The notes beneath the pieces are model-generated. The model was not told the origin of the DNA and ran no database searches. It saw nothing but the letters and a program-made list of their open reading frames with translations. This document shows positions 23,716 to 36,195 of a stretch of 64,000 nucleotides of DNA, one piece after another; position 1 is the stretch's first letter; the number at the start of each line of letters is the position of its first letter. Source of the stretch: Bufo bufo (taxonomy: Eukaryota > Chordata > Amphibia > Anura > Bufonidae). The stretch lies in contig NC_053389.1 in NCBI RefSeq assembly GCF_905171765.1, positions 747,659,146 through 747,723,145 of the forward strand, given 5' to 3'. A program made the position numbers and the translations under genes.

Positions 23716-23790
23716 AGGGATTGGTTGCTTTGTGGAGCAAGGAAAGGCTGTTAGGGACACCAAATGCTAGCTAATAGGGCCATAAAAGTC
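23716..23790 (+). promoter_or_regulatory. Predicted hAT family E promoter
   Basis: The inverted CCAAT box gattggtt (about 23719) is followed ~60 bp later by cataaaag (23781-23788), a TATA-like box. The satellite array starts within 200 bp downstream, so a transcript would have to cross it to reach the transposase. Confidence 0.4.
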
Positions 23791-23959
23791 CTTTTAAGGA
23801 CTGGTATAGGTGTGCTATCGATAGGTGTGATATACTGAGTGGTGTAATATACTTATAATATACTTTCTAAAATAGAAAGTATATTACAGTTCATTTGTAC
23901 TGTGCAGAAGATATATGCGGTTCTGCTGTGATACCAAAGCTATACAGAGGGACAAACGC

Positions 23960-26900
23960 CTTTGAAACAACTAATTGCAACGGATGTGATATACCTGTTG
24001 CCCCCCAAAAAAACTGATTGAGTGGTGTGATATACCTACTGTATAATATGATTTCTAACATAGAAAGTATAAAGTGCATTTGTATTGTGCACCAGTTGTA
24101 TACGGTTCTGCTGCGATACCGTAGCTATATAGAGGGACAAGCACTATTGGAACAACTATTTGCAAGGAGTGTGATATACCTGTTGCCCCCCAAAAAACTG
24201 ATTGAGGGGTGTGATATACCTTCTTCCACAAAATACTGATTGAGGGCTGGGATATACCTATTGCCCCAAATAAACAGCGTGGTGTGATATAACTGTTGCA
24301 GCAAAAAAATAAATGAGGGGTTTGATATACCTTCTTCCACAAAAAACTGAATAAAGTGTTTGATATACCTACTTCAACCAAATATTGATTGAGGCCTGCG
24401 ATATTCCTGCTTCCACAAAATACTGATTAAGGGGATTGATATGCCTGCTTCCACAAAATACTGATTAAGGGGATTGATATACCTGCTTCCAACAAATATT
24501 GATTGAGGCATACGAGATACCTGTTTCCACAAAATACTGATTAAGGGCTGTGATATATCTGCTTCTAAGAAATGCCTAATTAAGGGGTTCAATATACCTG
24601 TTTCCACCAAATATTGATTGAGGCTGCAAAATATCTGTTTCCACAAAATACTGATTGAGGGCTGCAATATACCTGCTTCCACAAAATACTGATTAAGGGG
24701 TTTAATATACCTGTTTCCACCAAATATTTATTAAGGCATGCAATATACCTGCTTTCACAAAATAATAATTAAGGGGGATTGATATACCTGCTTCCACCAA
24801 ATATTGATTGAGGCCTGCGAGATACCTGCTTCCACAAAATACTGATTAAGGGGTTTGATATGCCTGCTTCCACAAAATATTTATAGAGGCCTGCGAGATA
24901 CCTGCTTCCACAAAATACTGATTAAGGGGTTTGATATACCTGCTTCCGCCAAATATTGATTGAGGCCAGTGATATACCTGTTTTAACAAAATACTGATTA
25001 AAGGGATTGATATACCTGCTTCCACCAAATATTGATTGAGGCCTGCGAGATACCTGCTTCCACAAAATACTGATTAAGAGGTTTGATATACCTGTTTCCA
25101 CAAAATATTGATTGAGGCCTGCCATATACCTGCTTCCACAAAATACTGATTAAGGGGATTGATATACCTGTTTCCACAAAATACTGATTGAGGCTTGCAA
25201 GATACATGCTTCCACAAAAAACTGATTAGGGGATTGATATACCTGCTTCCACCAAATATTGATTAAAGGCCTATGAGATACCTGCTTCCACACAATACTG
25301 ATTAAGGGGTTTGCTATACCTGCTTCCACCAAATATTGATTGAGGCCTGTGATATACCTGTTTCCAAAAAATACAATGTAAGGGTATTGATATACCTGCT
25401 TCCACCAAATATTGATTGAGGCCTACGATATACCTGCTTCCACAAAATACTAATTAAGGGATTCGATATTCCTACTTCCACCAAATATTGATTGAGGCCT
25501 GTGAGATAACTGCTTCCACAAAATACTGATTTGAGGGGATTAATATACCTGCTTCCACAAAAAACTGATTGAGGCCTACAAGATACCTGCGTCCACAAAA
25601 TACTGATTAAGGGGATTGATATACCTGCTTCCACCAAATATTGATTGAGGCCTGCGAGATACCTGCTTCCACAAAATACTGATTAGGGGGTTTAATAAAC
25701 CTATTTCCACAAAATATTGATTAAGGCCTGCGATATACCTGCTTCCACAAAATACTGATTTAGGGGTTTGATATACCTGCTTCCAAAAAAATATTGATTG
25801 AGGCTTGCGATACACCTACGTCCACAAAATACTGATTAAGGGGATTGATATACCTGCTTCCAGCAAATATTGAATGAGGCCTGCAAGATACCTGCTTCCA
25901 CAAAATACTGATTAAGGGGTTTTATATATCTGTTTCCACAAAATATTGATTGAGGCATGCAATATACCTGCTTCCACAAAATACTGATTAAAGGGATTGA
26001 TATACCTGCTTCTACAAAATACTGATTGAGGCCTACGAGATACCTGCTTCCACAAAATACTAATTAAGGGGATTAATATACCTGCTTCCACCAAATATTT
26101 ATTGAGGCCTGCAATATACCTGCTTCCACAAAATACTAATTTAAGGGTTTGATATTCCTGCTTCCACCAAATATTGATTGAGGCCTCTGAGATTCCTGCT
26201 TCCACAAAATACTGATTAAGGGGTTTGATATACCTGCTTCCACAAAATATTGATTGAGGCCTGCGAAATACCTGCTTCCACAAAATACTGATTTAAGGGG
26301 ATTGATATACCTGCTTCCACAAAATACTGATTTAAGGGGATTGATATACCTGCTTCCACAAAATACTGATTAAGGGGATTGATATACCTGGTTCCACAAA
26401 ATATTGATTTAGGGGATTGATATACCTGCTTCCACAAAATACTGATTAAGGGGTTTGATATACCTGCTTCCACCAAATATTGATTGAGGCCTGCGAGATA
26501 CCTGCTTCCACAAAATACTGATTAGGGGGTTTAATAAACCTGTTTGCACAAAATACTGATTAAGGCCTGCGATATACCTGCTTCCACAAAATACTGATTA
26601 AGGTGTATGATATACCTGCTTCCAAAAAATATTGAATGAGGCCTGCAAGATACCTGCTTCCCCAAAATACTGATTAACGGGTTTGATATATCTGTTTCCA
26701 CAAAATATTGATTGAGGCCTGCAATAAACCTGCTTCCACAAAATACTGATTAAGGGGATTGATATACCTGCTTCCACCAAATATTGATTGAGGCCTGCGA
26801 TATACCTGCTTCCACAAAATACTAATTAAGGGGTTTGATATTCCTGCTTCCACCAAATATTGATTAAGGCCTCTGAGATTCCTGCTTCCACAACATACTG

Positions 26901-27591
26901 ATTAAGGGGTTTGATATACCTGCTTCCACAAAATACTGATTTAAGGGGATTGATATACCTGCTTCTACAAAATACTGATTGAGGCCTACGAGATACCTGC
27001 TTCCATAAAATACTGATTAAGGGGATTGATATACCTGCTTCCACCAAATATTGATTGAGGCCTGCGATATACCTGCTTCCAAAAAATACTAATTAAGGGG
27101 ATTTATATACCTGCTTCCACAAAATATTGATTGAGGCCTGCAATATACCTGCTTCCACAAAATACTAATTAAGGGGTTTGATATTCCTGCTTCCACCAAA
27201 TATTGATTGAAGCCTCTGAGATTCCTGCTTCCACAAAATGCTGATTAAGGGGTTTGATATACCTGCTTCCACAAAATACTGATTTAAGGGGATTGATATA
27301 CCTGCTTCTACAAAATACTGATTGAGGCCTACAAGATACCTGCTTCCAAAAAATACTGATTAAGGGGATTGATATACCTGCTTCCACCAAATATTGATTG
27401 AGGCCTGTGAGATACCTGCTTCCACAAAATACGGATTATGGGGTTTGATATACCTGTTTCCGCAAAATATTGATTGAGGCCTGCGAGATATCTGCTTCCA
27501 CAAAATACAGATTAAGGGTTTCTATATAACTGTTTCCACAAAATATTGATTGAGGCCTGCGATATACCTGTTTCCACAAAATACTGATTAA
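23960..27591. repeat. 38/76-bp satellite in hAT family E, left block
   Basis: The half-unit is 38 bp (gatatacctgcttccacaaa plus atactgattaagggga). It usually alternates with a variant ending ttgattgaggcctgcga, giving a 76-bp higher-order dimer. Almost 100 half-units are present here. Minus-strand frames read through because the unit lacks stops, giving a periodic 38-residue peptide; no protein is inferred. The left edge (23960-24400) is more degenerate, as expected at an array margin. The block continues at 31207. Confidence 0.95.
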
Positions 27592-28049
27592 CCCCTTAAG
27601 GACACAGCCTTTTTACACCTTAGGACCAGGCCATTTTTTGAAAATCTGCTGATAACTTTAAAACGCTTTGACTTATACAGGCCGTTCTGAGATTGTTTTT
27701 TCGTCACATATTGTACTTCATGACACTGGTAAAATGAAGTCAAAAAAATTATTTTTTTTGCACCAAAAAATACCTAATTTAACAAAAAATTTGGAAAAAT
27801 TAGCAAATTTCAAAGTTTCAGTTTCTCTACTTCTGTAATACATAGTAATACCCCAAAAAATTGTGATAACTTTACATTCCCCATATGTCTACTTCTTGTT
27901 AGAATTGATTTGGGAATGATATTTTATTTTTTGGGGATGTTATAAGGCTTAGAAGTTTAGAAGCAAATCTTGAAATTTTTCAGAAATTTACAAAAACTCA
28001 ATTTTTAGGGACCAGTTCAGGTCTCAAGTCACTTTGCGAGGCTTACATT

Positions 28050-29275
28050 ATAGAAACCACCCAAAAATGACCCCATCTAAGAAACTACACCCCTCAAGGT
28101 ATTCAAAACTGATTTTGCATACGTTGTTAACCCTTTAGGTGTTGCACAAGAGTTATTGGCAAATGGGGAGGAAATTTGAGAATTTCATTTTTTTGTCTAA
28201 TTTTTCATTTTAACCCATTTTTTCCACTAACAAATCAAGGGTTAACAGCCAAACAAGACTGTATCTTTATTGCCCTGACTCTGCCGTTTACAGAAACACC
28301 CAATATGTGGCCGTAGACTACTGTACGGCTACACAGCGGGGCGTAGAGTGAAAGGTGCGCCGTATGGTTTTTGGAGGGCTGATTTTTATGGACTGGTTTA
28401 TTTACACCATGTCCCATTTGAAGCCCCCTGATGCACCCCTAGAGGAGAAACTCCCTAAAAGTGACCCCATCTAAGAAACTACACCCCTCAAGCTATTCAA
28501 AACTGATTTTACATACATCGTTAACCCTTTAGGTGTTGCACAGGAGTTATTGGCAAATGGCGATGAAATTTGAGAATTTCATTTTTTTGCCTAATTTTTC
28601 ATTTTAACCCATTTTTTCCACTAACAAAGCAAGGGTTAACAGCCAAACAAGACTGTATCTTTATTGCCCTGACTCTGCTGTTTACAGAAACACCCCATAT
28701 GTGGCCGTAAACTACTGTACGGGCACACAGCAGGGCGTAGAGTGAAAGGTGCGCCGTTTGGTTTTTGGAGGGCTGATTTTGCTGGACTGTTTTTTTGGCA
28801 CCATGTCCCATTTGAAGCCCCCCTGATGCACCCCTGGAGTAGAAACTCCATAAAAGTGACCCCATCTAAGAAACTACACCCCTCAAGGTATTCAAAACTG
28901 ATTTTACAAACTTTGTTAACCCTTTAGGTGTTGCACAAGATTTAATGGAAAATAGAGATACAATTTCAAAATTTCACTTTTTTGGCAGATTTTCCATTTT
29001 AATATTTTTTTTCCAGTTACAAAGCAAGGGTTAACAGCCAAACAAAACTCATTATTTATGGCTCTGATTCTGTAGTTTACAGAAACACCCCATATGTGGT
29101 CGTAAACTGCTGTACGGGCACACGGCAGGGCGCAGAAGGAAAGGAACGCCATACGGTTTTTGGAAGGCAGATTTTGCTGGACAGTTTTTTTTTACACCAT
29201 GTCCCATTTGAAGCCCCCCTGATGCACCCCTAGAGTAGAAACTCCAAAAAAGTGACCCCATTTTAGAAACTACGG
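28050..29275. repeat. ~395-bp tandem repeat (3 copies) in the TTAA element
   Basis: attcaaaactgattt recurs at 28101, 28495 and 28890. Each unit contains taaccctttaggtgttgcac and an inner block with ctgtacgg and tgaagccccc. Copies differ by scattered substitutions, so this duplication is older than the hAT leader arrays. Minus-strand frames at 28235-29315 are repeats of one another and not genes. Confidence 0.85.
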
Positions 29276-29329
29276 GATAGGGTGGCAGTTTTGTTGGTAC
29301 TAGTTTAGGGTACATATGATTTTTGGTTG

Positions 29330-30215
29330 CTCTATATTACACTTTTTGTGCGGCAAGGTAACAAGAAATAGATTTTTTGGCACGTTTTTATTTTTTGTTA
29401 TTGACAACATTCATCTGACAGGTTAGATCATGTGGTAATTTTATAGAGCAGGTTGTCACGGACGCGGCGATACCTAATATGTATACTATTTTTTTTATTT
29501 ATGTAAGTTTTACACAATGATTTCATTTTTAAAACAAAAAAAATGTTTTAGTGTCTCCATAGTCTAAGAGCCATAGTTTTTTCAGTTTTTGGGCGATTAT
29601 CTTAAGTAGGGTCTCATTTTTTGCGGGATGAAATGACGGTTTGATTGGCATCTATTTTGGGGTGCATATGACTTTTTGATTGCTTGCTATTACACTTTTT
29701 GTGACGTAAGATGACAAAAAATGGCTTTTTTTACACCGTTTTTATTTTAATTTTTTTACGGTGGTCATCTGAGGGGTTAGATCATGTGATATTTTTATAG
29801 AGCCGGTCGATACGGACGCGGCAATACCTAATATGTATACTTTTTTTTTTATTTATGTAAGTTTTACACAATGATTTCATTTTTGAAACAAAAAAAATCA
29901 TGTTTTAGTGTTTCCATAGTCTAAGAGCCATAGTTTTTTCAGTTTTTGGGCGATTATCTTGGGTAGGGTATGATTTTTGCGGGATGAGATGACGGTTTGA
30001 TTGGTACTATTTTGGCGTACATGCGACTTTTTTGATCACTTTTATTACCTTTTTTGGGAAGTAAGGTGGGCAAAATTTCAATTTCATCCTAGTTTTTTAT
30101 TTTTTATTTTTATGGCGTTCACCGTTCGGGTAAAGTAACATAACCGTTTTATAGATCAGGTCGTTACGGACGCGGCGATACCAAACATGTGTAGGGAATT
30201 TTATTTTTTTCATTT
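29330..30215. repeat. ~354-bp tandem repeat (about 2.5 copies) in the TTAA element
   Basis: gacgcggc(g/a)atacc recurs at 29461, 29815 and 30169, with tttttgggcgattatctt and tgcgggatga between. It is AT-rich and noncoding. Confidence 0.85.
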
Positions 30216-30285
30216 TTAATCAGTGATAAATGTGTTTTTTGATTTTTACTTTTTTTTCACTTTTTTTAACTTTTTTTTTGACCCA

Positions 30286-31200
30286 GACCCACTTGGTTCT
30301 TGAAGATCCAGTGGGTCTGATGTCTGTATAATACAGTACAGTACAATATATATTGTTCTGTACTGTATTTTACTTACACTGAACAGATCTATGCTTTTAG
30401 CACAGATCTGTTCAGCACCATGGACAGCAGGACGCCTGAGAGGCGTCCTGTTGCCATGGGAACCTTCCCCGTCTGCTCAGAACTGCGCAGACGGGGAAGG
30501 GTAAGCACAGGGCTGAGGGGGGCTCTCTGGGGGCTCTCTCCCTCTCCCATCGGGGGGCTGCAAAGGCACAGCAGCCCCCCGATGGGAGAGGGAGGGAGCT
30601 CCCTGCGCTGTTAACCTTTTCCATACAGCGGTCCGTACGGACCGCTGTATGGAAAGGGTTAACGGCTGACATCGCATCGCAGATGTCAGCCGTTTATACC
30701 AGGGTGCCAGCAATGTGCTGGCACCCTGGTATCCCCACTAGAAACCAACGATTATACAAGGGGAGGCGGGCGGGGGATCGCGATCCCGCCTGCCGCACCG
30801 CCCGCCTCCCGCACCGCCCACACTGCCCGCAACCCTCCCCCTGCACCTCCCACCGGGCTAAAATCACTCGGGGGGTGCAGGGGGAGGGATACAGATCTAT
30901 TTTAGGAATACTAAAGTTTCTGATCCCCGCGGTCAGGGACCGCAGGGATCAGAAACTGCAGAAATCGCAGCAAACCGCAGGTCTGAATTGACCTGCGGTT
31001 TGCCGCGATCGCCGACATGGGGGGGTCACGGGACCCCCCCGCACATTTAGCCTAGGTGCCTGCTCGATGATTTGAGCAGGCACCGGGTTCCGATCACTGC
31101 CGGCCGGGCGGCAGTGATCGGAACAACACATGACGTACCGGTACGCCATGTGTCCTTAAGTACCAGGACATCATGACGTACCGGTACGTCATGTGTCTTT
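30286..31200. repeat. Chain of about 16 consecutive hairpins
   Basis: Near-perfect inverted repeats follow one another almost without spacers. Examples are cagacccactgg-type (30288), tgaacagatct (30381), aggacgcct (30429), ccttccccgtctgc (30464), tccctctcccatcgggggg (30537), ttccatacagcggtccg (30618), ggctgacatc (30663), ataccagggtgccagc (30697), ctccccctgcacc (30835), agtttctgatcccc (30914), aaaccgcaggt (30970), ggtgcctgctc (31055), ttccgatcactgcc (31089) and two copies of tgacgtaccggtacg (31131, 31171). Stems reach 20-25 bp. Confidence 0.9.
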
Positions 31201-31206
31201 AATAGG

Positions 31207-32660
31207 TTAAGGGGTTTGATCTACCTGCTTCCACAAAATATTGATTTATGCCTGCAATATACTTGCTTCCACAAAATACTGATTATGGGGCTTGATATAC
31301 CTAATTCAACCAAAAATTTATTGAGGCCTGCGATATGCCTGCTTCCACAAATACTATTCTTCTCTAGGCTCTTCTCTAGGGACTGCTTCCAAAAAATATT
31401 GATTGAGGCCTGCGAGATACCTGCTTCCACAAAATACTGATTAAGGGCTGTGATATACCTGCTTCTACAAAATACTAATTAAGGAGTTCAATATACCTGT
31501 TTCCACCAAATATTGATTGAGGCTGCGAGATACCTGCTTCCACAAAATATTGATTGAGGGCTGCAATATACCTGCTTCCACCAAATATTGATTGAGTCCA
31601 GTGATATAACTGCTTTAACAAAATACGGATTAAGGGGATTGATATACCTGCTGCCACCAATTATTGATTGAGGCCAGCGAGATACCTGCTTCCACAAATT
31701 AACGATTAAGAGGTTTGATATACCTGTTTCCACAAAATATTGATTAAGGCCTGTCATAAACCTGCTTCCACAAAATACTGATTAAGGGGATTGATCTACC
31801 TGCTTCCACAAAATACTGATTAAGGGGATTGATATACCTGCTTCCACCAAATATTAATTGATGCCTGCGATATACCTGCTTCCAAAAAATACTAATTAAG
31901 GAGATTGATATACCTGCTTCCACCAAATATTGACTGAGGCCTGCGATATACCTGCTTCCACAAAATACTAATTAAGGGGTTTGATATTCCTGCTTCCATT
32001 AAATATTGATTGAGGCCTCTGAGATTCCTGCTTCCACAAAATACTGATTAAGGGGTTTGATATACCTGCTTCCACAAAATATTGATTAAGGCCTGCGAGA
32101 TACCTGCTTCCACAAAATACTGATTTAAGGGTATTGATATACCTGCTTCTACAAAATACTGATTGAGGCCTATGAGATACCTGCTTCCACAAAATACTGA
32201 TTAAGGGGATTAATATACCTGCTTCCACCAAATATTGATTGAGGCCTGCGAGATACCTGCTTCCACAAAATATAGATTATGGGGTTTGATATACCTGTTT
32301 CCACAAAATATTGATTGAGGCCTGTGAGATATCTGCTTCCACAAAATACTGATTAAGGGTTTCGATATAACCGTTTCCACAAAATATTGATTGAGGCATG
32401 CGATATACCTGCTTCCACAAAATACAAATGAAGGGGTTTGATATTACTACTTTCACCTAATGTTGATTGAGGCCTCTGAGATTCCTGCTTCCACAAAATA
32501 CTGATTCAGGAGTTTGATATACCTGCTTCCACAAAATATTGATTAAGGCCTACGAGATACCTGCTTCCACAAAATACTGATTAAGGGGCTTGATATACCT
32601 AATTCAACCAAAAATTCATTGAGGCCTGCGATATATCTGCTTCCACAAATACTGCTCTTC
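31207..32660. repeat. 38/76-bp satellite in hAT family E, right block
   Basis: It continues the same repeat after the TTAA insertion. Two degenerate junctions carry a short unrelated stretch (ctcttctctaggg, at about 31365 and 32655). The second passes directly into the transposase start. The repeated junction suggests the array was rearranged or partly duplicated near its right edge. Confidence 0.93.
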
Positions 32661-32692
32661 TCTAGGGACTTAGGCACAGGGTCATTTTGATA

Positions 32693-35640
32693 ATGGCAGA
32701 AAGAGGAAGGAGCAGGCCGTTCCACAGGGGTGGTAGGGATCAGGCAGGTGCACCAGACCTGAGCCTTCCGCTTCTGCACCCTCCTCATCCTCTGTAACTG
32801 TACCCTCCTCACTCACTGCTATGTGCATCCCCAAAGACACCACCACCACCACCATAGCCCCTCCACTTGAGTCGGAGGAATTATTTTCCCATCCATTCCC
32901 AGACCGTACTGATGCGCAGCTATTCTTGACATCTGATGAGGAAGAGGAGGTAGCAACGGCCGCCACCCAACAGTCTGATGACAGTACCCAGATCAGCCCA
33001 AGGAGGGAGGTCCCCGCTGTTGCTGCCTACTCCGAGATTTAAAATGTCAGTGGTGGTGAAGGTGACGATGATGACGTGTTGATGGACGTCACGTGGGTGC
33101 CCACAAGAGAGGAGGGGAGTTCAGAGGGAGAGACGGAGCAGCAGAGAGGGAAGAGAAGAAGGAAAAACAGGCAGAGCTCGTAGGGCACAGGAGCAAAAAG
33201 TAGACTGCAAATGCATCTTAAACGAGCCATACACCATGTACGGTCACTTCTGGCGCTCCCAGGACGCTGGCACATGGCTCCGCAGTGTGGGATTTTTTTT
33301 ACGTATCAGATGCTGACAATAGTGTTGCCATCTGCATTCTGTGCTTTCAACGCGTAAGTCGCAGTAAGTCCAACATTCATCTAGGGACGACCGCCATAAG
33401 AAGGCACTTGGCCTCCCATCACGAGCCCAGTGGGAGCAACGCTGTCAGAATCCACAAAGCCACGCTCTCGGCGCTCAACATCCTACCACTTCTACTTCTC
33501 CTCTCTACTCGCATTTGTCCTCCACTCCACCTTCCACCGTGCAATCGTTACGTTCATCTGGCAGAAGGCAGGCTTCCGTGGCCCAAAAGTTTAAGCGTAA
33601 AAAGTTGATGACCCTCTTGCCCAACGACTGACTGCTGGCTAGCCCGCTGACTATGGCCATATAAACTGGTGGACTCGGAGGCCTTTAGAAAAATTTTGGC
33701 CATTGGCACACTGCAATGGAAGGTCCCCGGAAGGAAATATTTCTCCCAGAAGGGCATCCCAGAGCTATAGGGCCACGTTCAGTGGCAAGTGAATATATCT
33801 CTGGCACACAGTGTTGGTGCCAGAATACATCTGACCACAGACACGTGGTCTATCAAACACGGGCAGGAAAGGTACATAACTTTTACTGCCCACTGGGTGA
33901 ACCCTCTGACGGCTGTCAAGCATGTAACCCGTGGCTCCCGTGTGGATTTGATGTTACCGCCACGGATTGCATGCAGGCCTGCCTCTTCTCCTACTCCATA
34001 TTCCATCTCCTCCCTGGCTGACTCTTCCTTTTCCACGTGCCAGGTGAGACGTTGCCATGCTGTGATGCGGCTGTTGTGCTTGGAAGCCAAGAGACACAAC
34101 AGTCCTGCACTGCTTTCAGCTCTGCGGTCACAGGCCGATCATTGGCTAACCCCGCTCAATTTGGCAGTTGGTAAAGTGGTGTGCGACAACGGTGACAATC
34201 TGCTGAGTGCACTGAAACAGGGCAAATTGACACACGTGCCATGCATGGCACACGTCCTGAACTTAGTCTTGCAGAGATTCGTTGCCAAATACCACCGGGT
34301 CCAGGATGTCATTCGGCAGGCCAGGAAAATCACTGGCCATTTTAGAAGATCTTACACGGCCATGGCTTGCCTTGCTGAAGTTTAGCGGCGACACCACCTA
34401 CCCGTCAGACGTCTGATTTGTGACAGCCTGACGCGCTTGAACTCCACTTTGTATATGCTTAGGCTGCTACAGCAGCAATGTGCCGTTAACCACTACCTGT
34501 ACGAACTATGCAGCAGGACAGGTTCTGGGGAGCTTGGTTTCTTTTCTCCTCGCCAGTGGATGCTCATTCGGGACACATGCAGACTTCTGCAGTCATTTCA
34601 TGAGATCACCAAAACTTCCCAGTCGCAGCCAGGGCACCATCAGTGACATCGTACCTTACACCTTCTTTCTGGAGCGTGCATTGCATTGTGTCATTGATCA
34701 AGCCGTCGAGGAGCAGAAGCTGAAAGATGAGGAAGTCACAATGCTAAATGAATTCCCAGGGGGGCTACTCCATCTGAGACAAGTCAGCAGGAGTCTGAAG
34801 AGGAGTCAGTGCAAGTTGGTGGCTGGAGGGAGGAGGAAGAAGAGCAGGGGACTTTAAACTTTTCGGGGATCCCTGGTGTTGTCCGTGGCTGGGGGGAGGA
34901 GACCGAGGATTCTCCTGGGTGACGAGCAGGAGGCAGGGCTCTTCACCGCTTCCAATTTAGTGCAAATGGGGGCCTTCATGCTCCAGTGTTTGAAGAGGGA
35001 CCTCTGTATAAAAAGCATAAAGAGCAAGGACCAATATTGGGTGGCAATGTACTTAGACCCCCGGTACAAACACAAAATGGCGGACATTTTACCAGCATCA
35101 CAGAGGGCTGGCAGAATGCAGCATTTCCAGGCCTTGCTGCAAGAGATGCTGCATTCTGCTGTTGTGGGCGCTGGCAGAGGAATTTCTACCCACAGCTAAA
35201 CAGGTGCGGGTACCAATCCTACCCCGCCTGCAAGAAGAGGGCGCTTTGAAGATGTGTTGGTCACTACAGATATGAGATCATTCCTTCAGCCAATCCATCG
35301 CCAGCTGCCCTCCGTATCCAGCCTCAAGGAACGCCTAGACCGACAGGTGTCCGACTACATCGGGTTAACGGCCAATGTGGACGCTCTGAGAAGCGAGGAA
35401 CTTCTGGACTACTGGGTGTGCAGGCTTGACCTGTGGCCAGAGCTGGCACAATTTGCCATGGAACTCTTGGCTCGCCATTTATCGAGTTTTCTGTCCAAAT
35501 AGACTTTCAGCGCAGCAGGGGGGATGGTGACCCATAAGCGCACTCGCCTACCTCACGACATTGTAGACTACCTCACATTTCTAAAAATGAATGAGGCATG
35601 GATCTCGGAGGAATTCAACATCTGTGACGACCAGGTGTAA
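32693..35640 (+). pseudogene. hAT transposase, family E, multiple lesions
   Basis: A plausible start is ATG 32693, giving MAERGRSRPFHRGGRDQAGA, an Arg/Gly-rich N-terminus like the other two families; that frame ends quickly. An acidic region (32821-33042) is in another frame. The BED-type finger (VAICILCFQRVSRS ... RRHLASHH) is at 33285-33430. The core LTTDTWSIKHGQERYITF, then VCDNGDNLLSALKQ and CMAHVLNLVLQRF, is in the 33789-34385 frame. LNSTLYMLRLL replaces the usual RWNST. Later parts are YWVAMYLDPRYKHKM (near 35040) and LLDYWVCRLDLWPELAQFAME (near 35410). SERVFSTAGG is degraded, and the end (PHDIVDYLTFLKMNEAW) runs to a stop near 35640. At least five frame breaks are present. Confidence 0.92.
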
Positions 35641-35689
35641 TTGAATTTCCTCATGCTAGCCCACACATATCCGCCATCAACAAAGAATG

Positions 35690-35937
35690 GTCCTTGTCTT
35701 ATGTATATACAGTGGCATAAAAGGCTTTTTATGTCAGATGAATGCCTAATTTTTGGGGCATCTACTCCAGTGGCCCACAGTGCAATTTTTATCAAGTGAC
35801 CGCCTAATGTACCTCCAGCCACAGAATCACAATTTCTTTTGTGTCAGGTGAATGCGTGATTTTTGGGTCCTGTACTGGCCTACAGTAAAATTAGTATCCA
35901 GTGACCGCCTAATGTACCTCTAGCCACATAATCCCCT
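35690..35937. repeat. 3' duplication in hAT family E
   Basis: A segment with tgtcag(a/g)tgaatgc, then cagtgaccgcctaatgtacc and ctccagccaca, occurs twice about 120-130 bp apart (35735-35825 and 35845-35925). It lies just downstream of the transposase stop. It ends at the next minisatellite, where the element is truncated. Confidence 0.7.
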
Positions 35938-36195
35938 TAAATTTGACCTCCACAGCAGCCCACCCCTTTAACAGTAACCTCCACAGTGTCCCACCCCGTC
36001 AACAGTGACCTTCACAGCCCCACTCCCATAACATTGTTCTCCACAGTGGTCTGCCCCCTTAACGGTGACCTCCACAGTGTCCCATCCCCTAAACAGTCAC
36101 CCGACAATGCCCTGCCCCTTAAATGTAACCTCTACAGCTCCCCGCCCTCTCAAAAGTGACGTGCACAGTGGCCATACCTTTAACAGTGACCTTCA
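35938..36195. repeat. ~32-bp minisatellite
   Basis: About eight degenerate units of the type cctttaacagtgacctccac plus agtgtcccac are present. Substitutions are frequent. No gene; it replaces the right end of hAT family E. Confidence 0.85.

Larger units (their letters stand above)
27592..31206. mobile_element. TTAA element inserted into the satellite
   Basis: The 3615-bp insertion is bounded by TTAA at 27588-27591 and 31207-31210. The satellite motif actga|ttaa|ggggtttgat is restored exactly if the insert and one TTAA are removed. The ends ccccttaaggacaca and, inverted, cctattaaagacaca form an imperfect 15-bp terminal repeat. The left ~2.7 kb is AT-rich with two internal tandem families. The right ~0.9 kb is a GC-rich chain of hairpins. 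It carries no transposase. It is a nonautonomous element of a TTAA-specific superfamily (piggyBac or Kolobok type, not resolved). Confidence 0.95.
23461..35937 (+). mobile_element. hAT transposon, family E, with satellite-filled leader
   Basis: It starts tagagatggccttgcagttc, a third variant of a TAGAGATG-type hAT end. It runs through a promoter-like region, the 38/76-bp satellite (23960-32660, split by a TTAA element), a plus-strand transposase (32693-35640) and a 3' region with a ~170-bp tandem duplication. The right terminal repeat is absent: near 35938 the sequence changes to an unrelated minisatellite. Without the TTAA insertion the element is about 8.9 kb. Confidence 0.75.

Noticed and set aside
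24374..27390. Many minus-strand frames with a 38-residue repeat
   Set aside because: They are the 38-bp satellite read in rotating frames. Each ends wherever a unit changes length.
23960..27591. Regularly spaced repeat that could suggest a CRISPR array
   Set aside because: There are no unique spacers: both halves of the 76-bp unit are related repeats. The context is a vertebrate-type hAT element.
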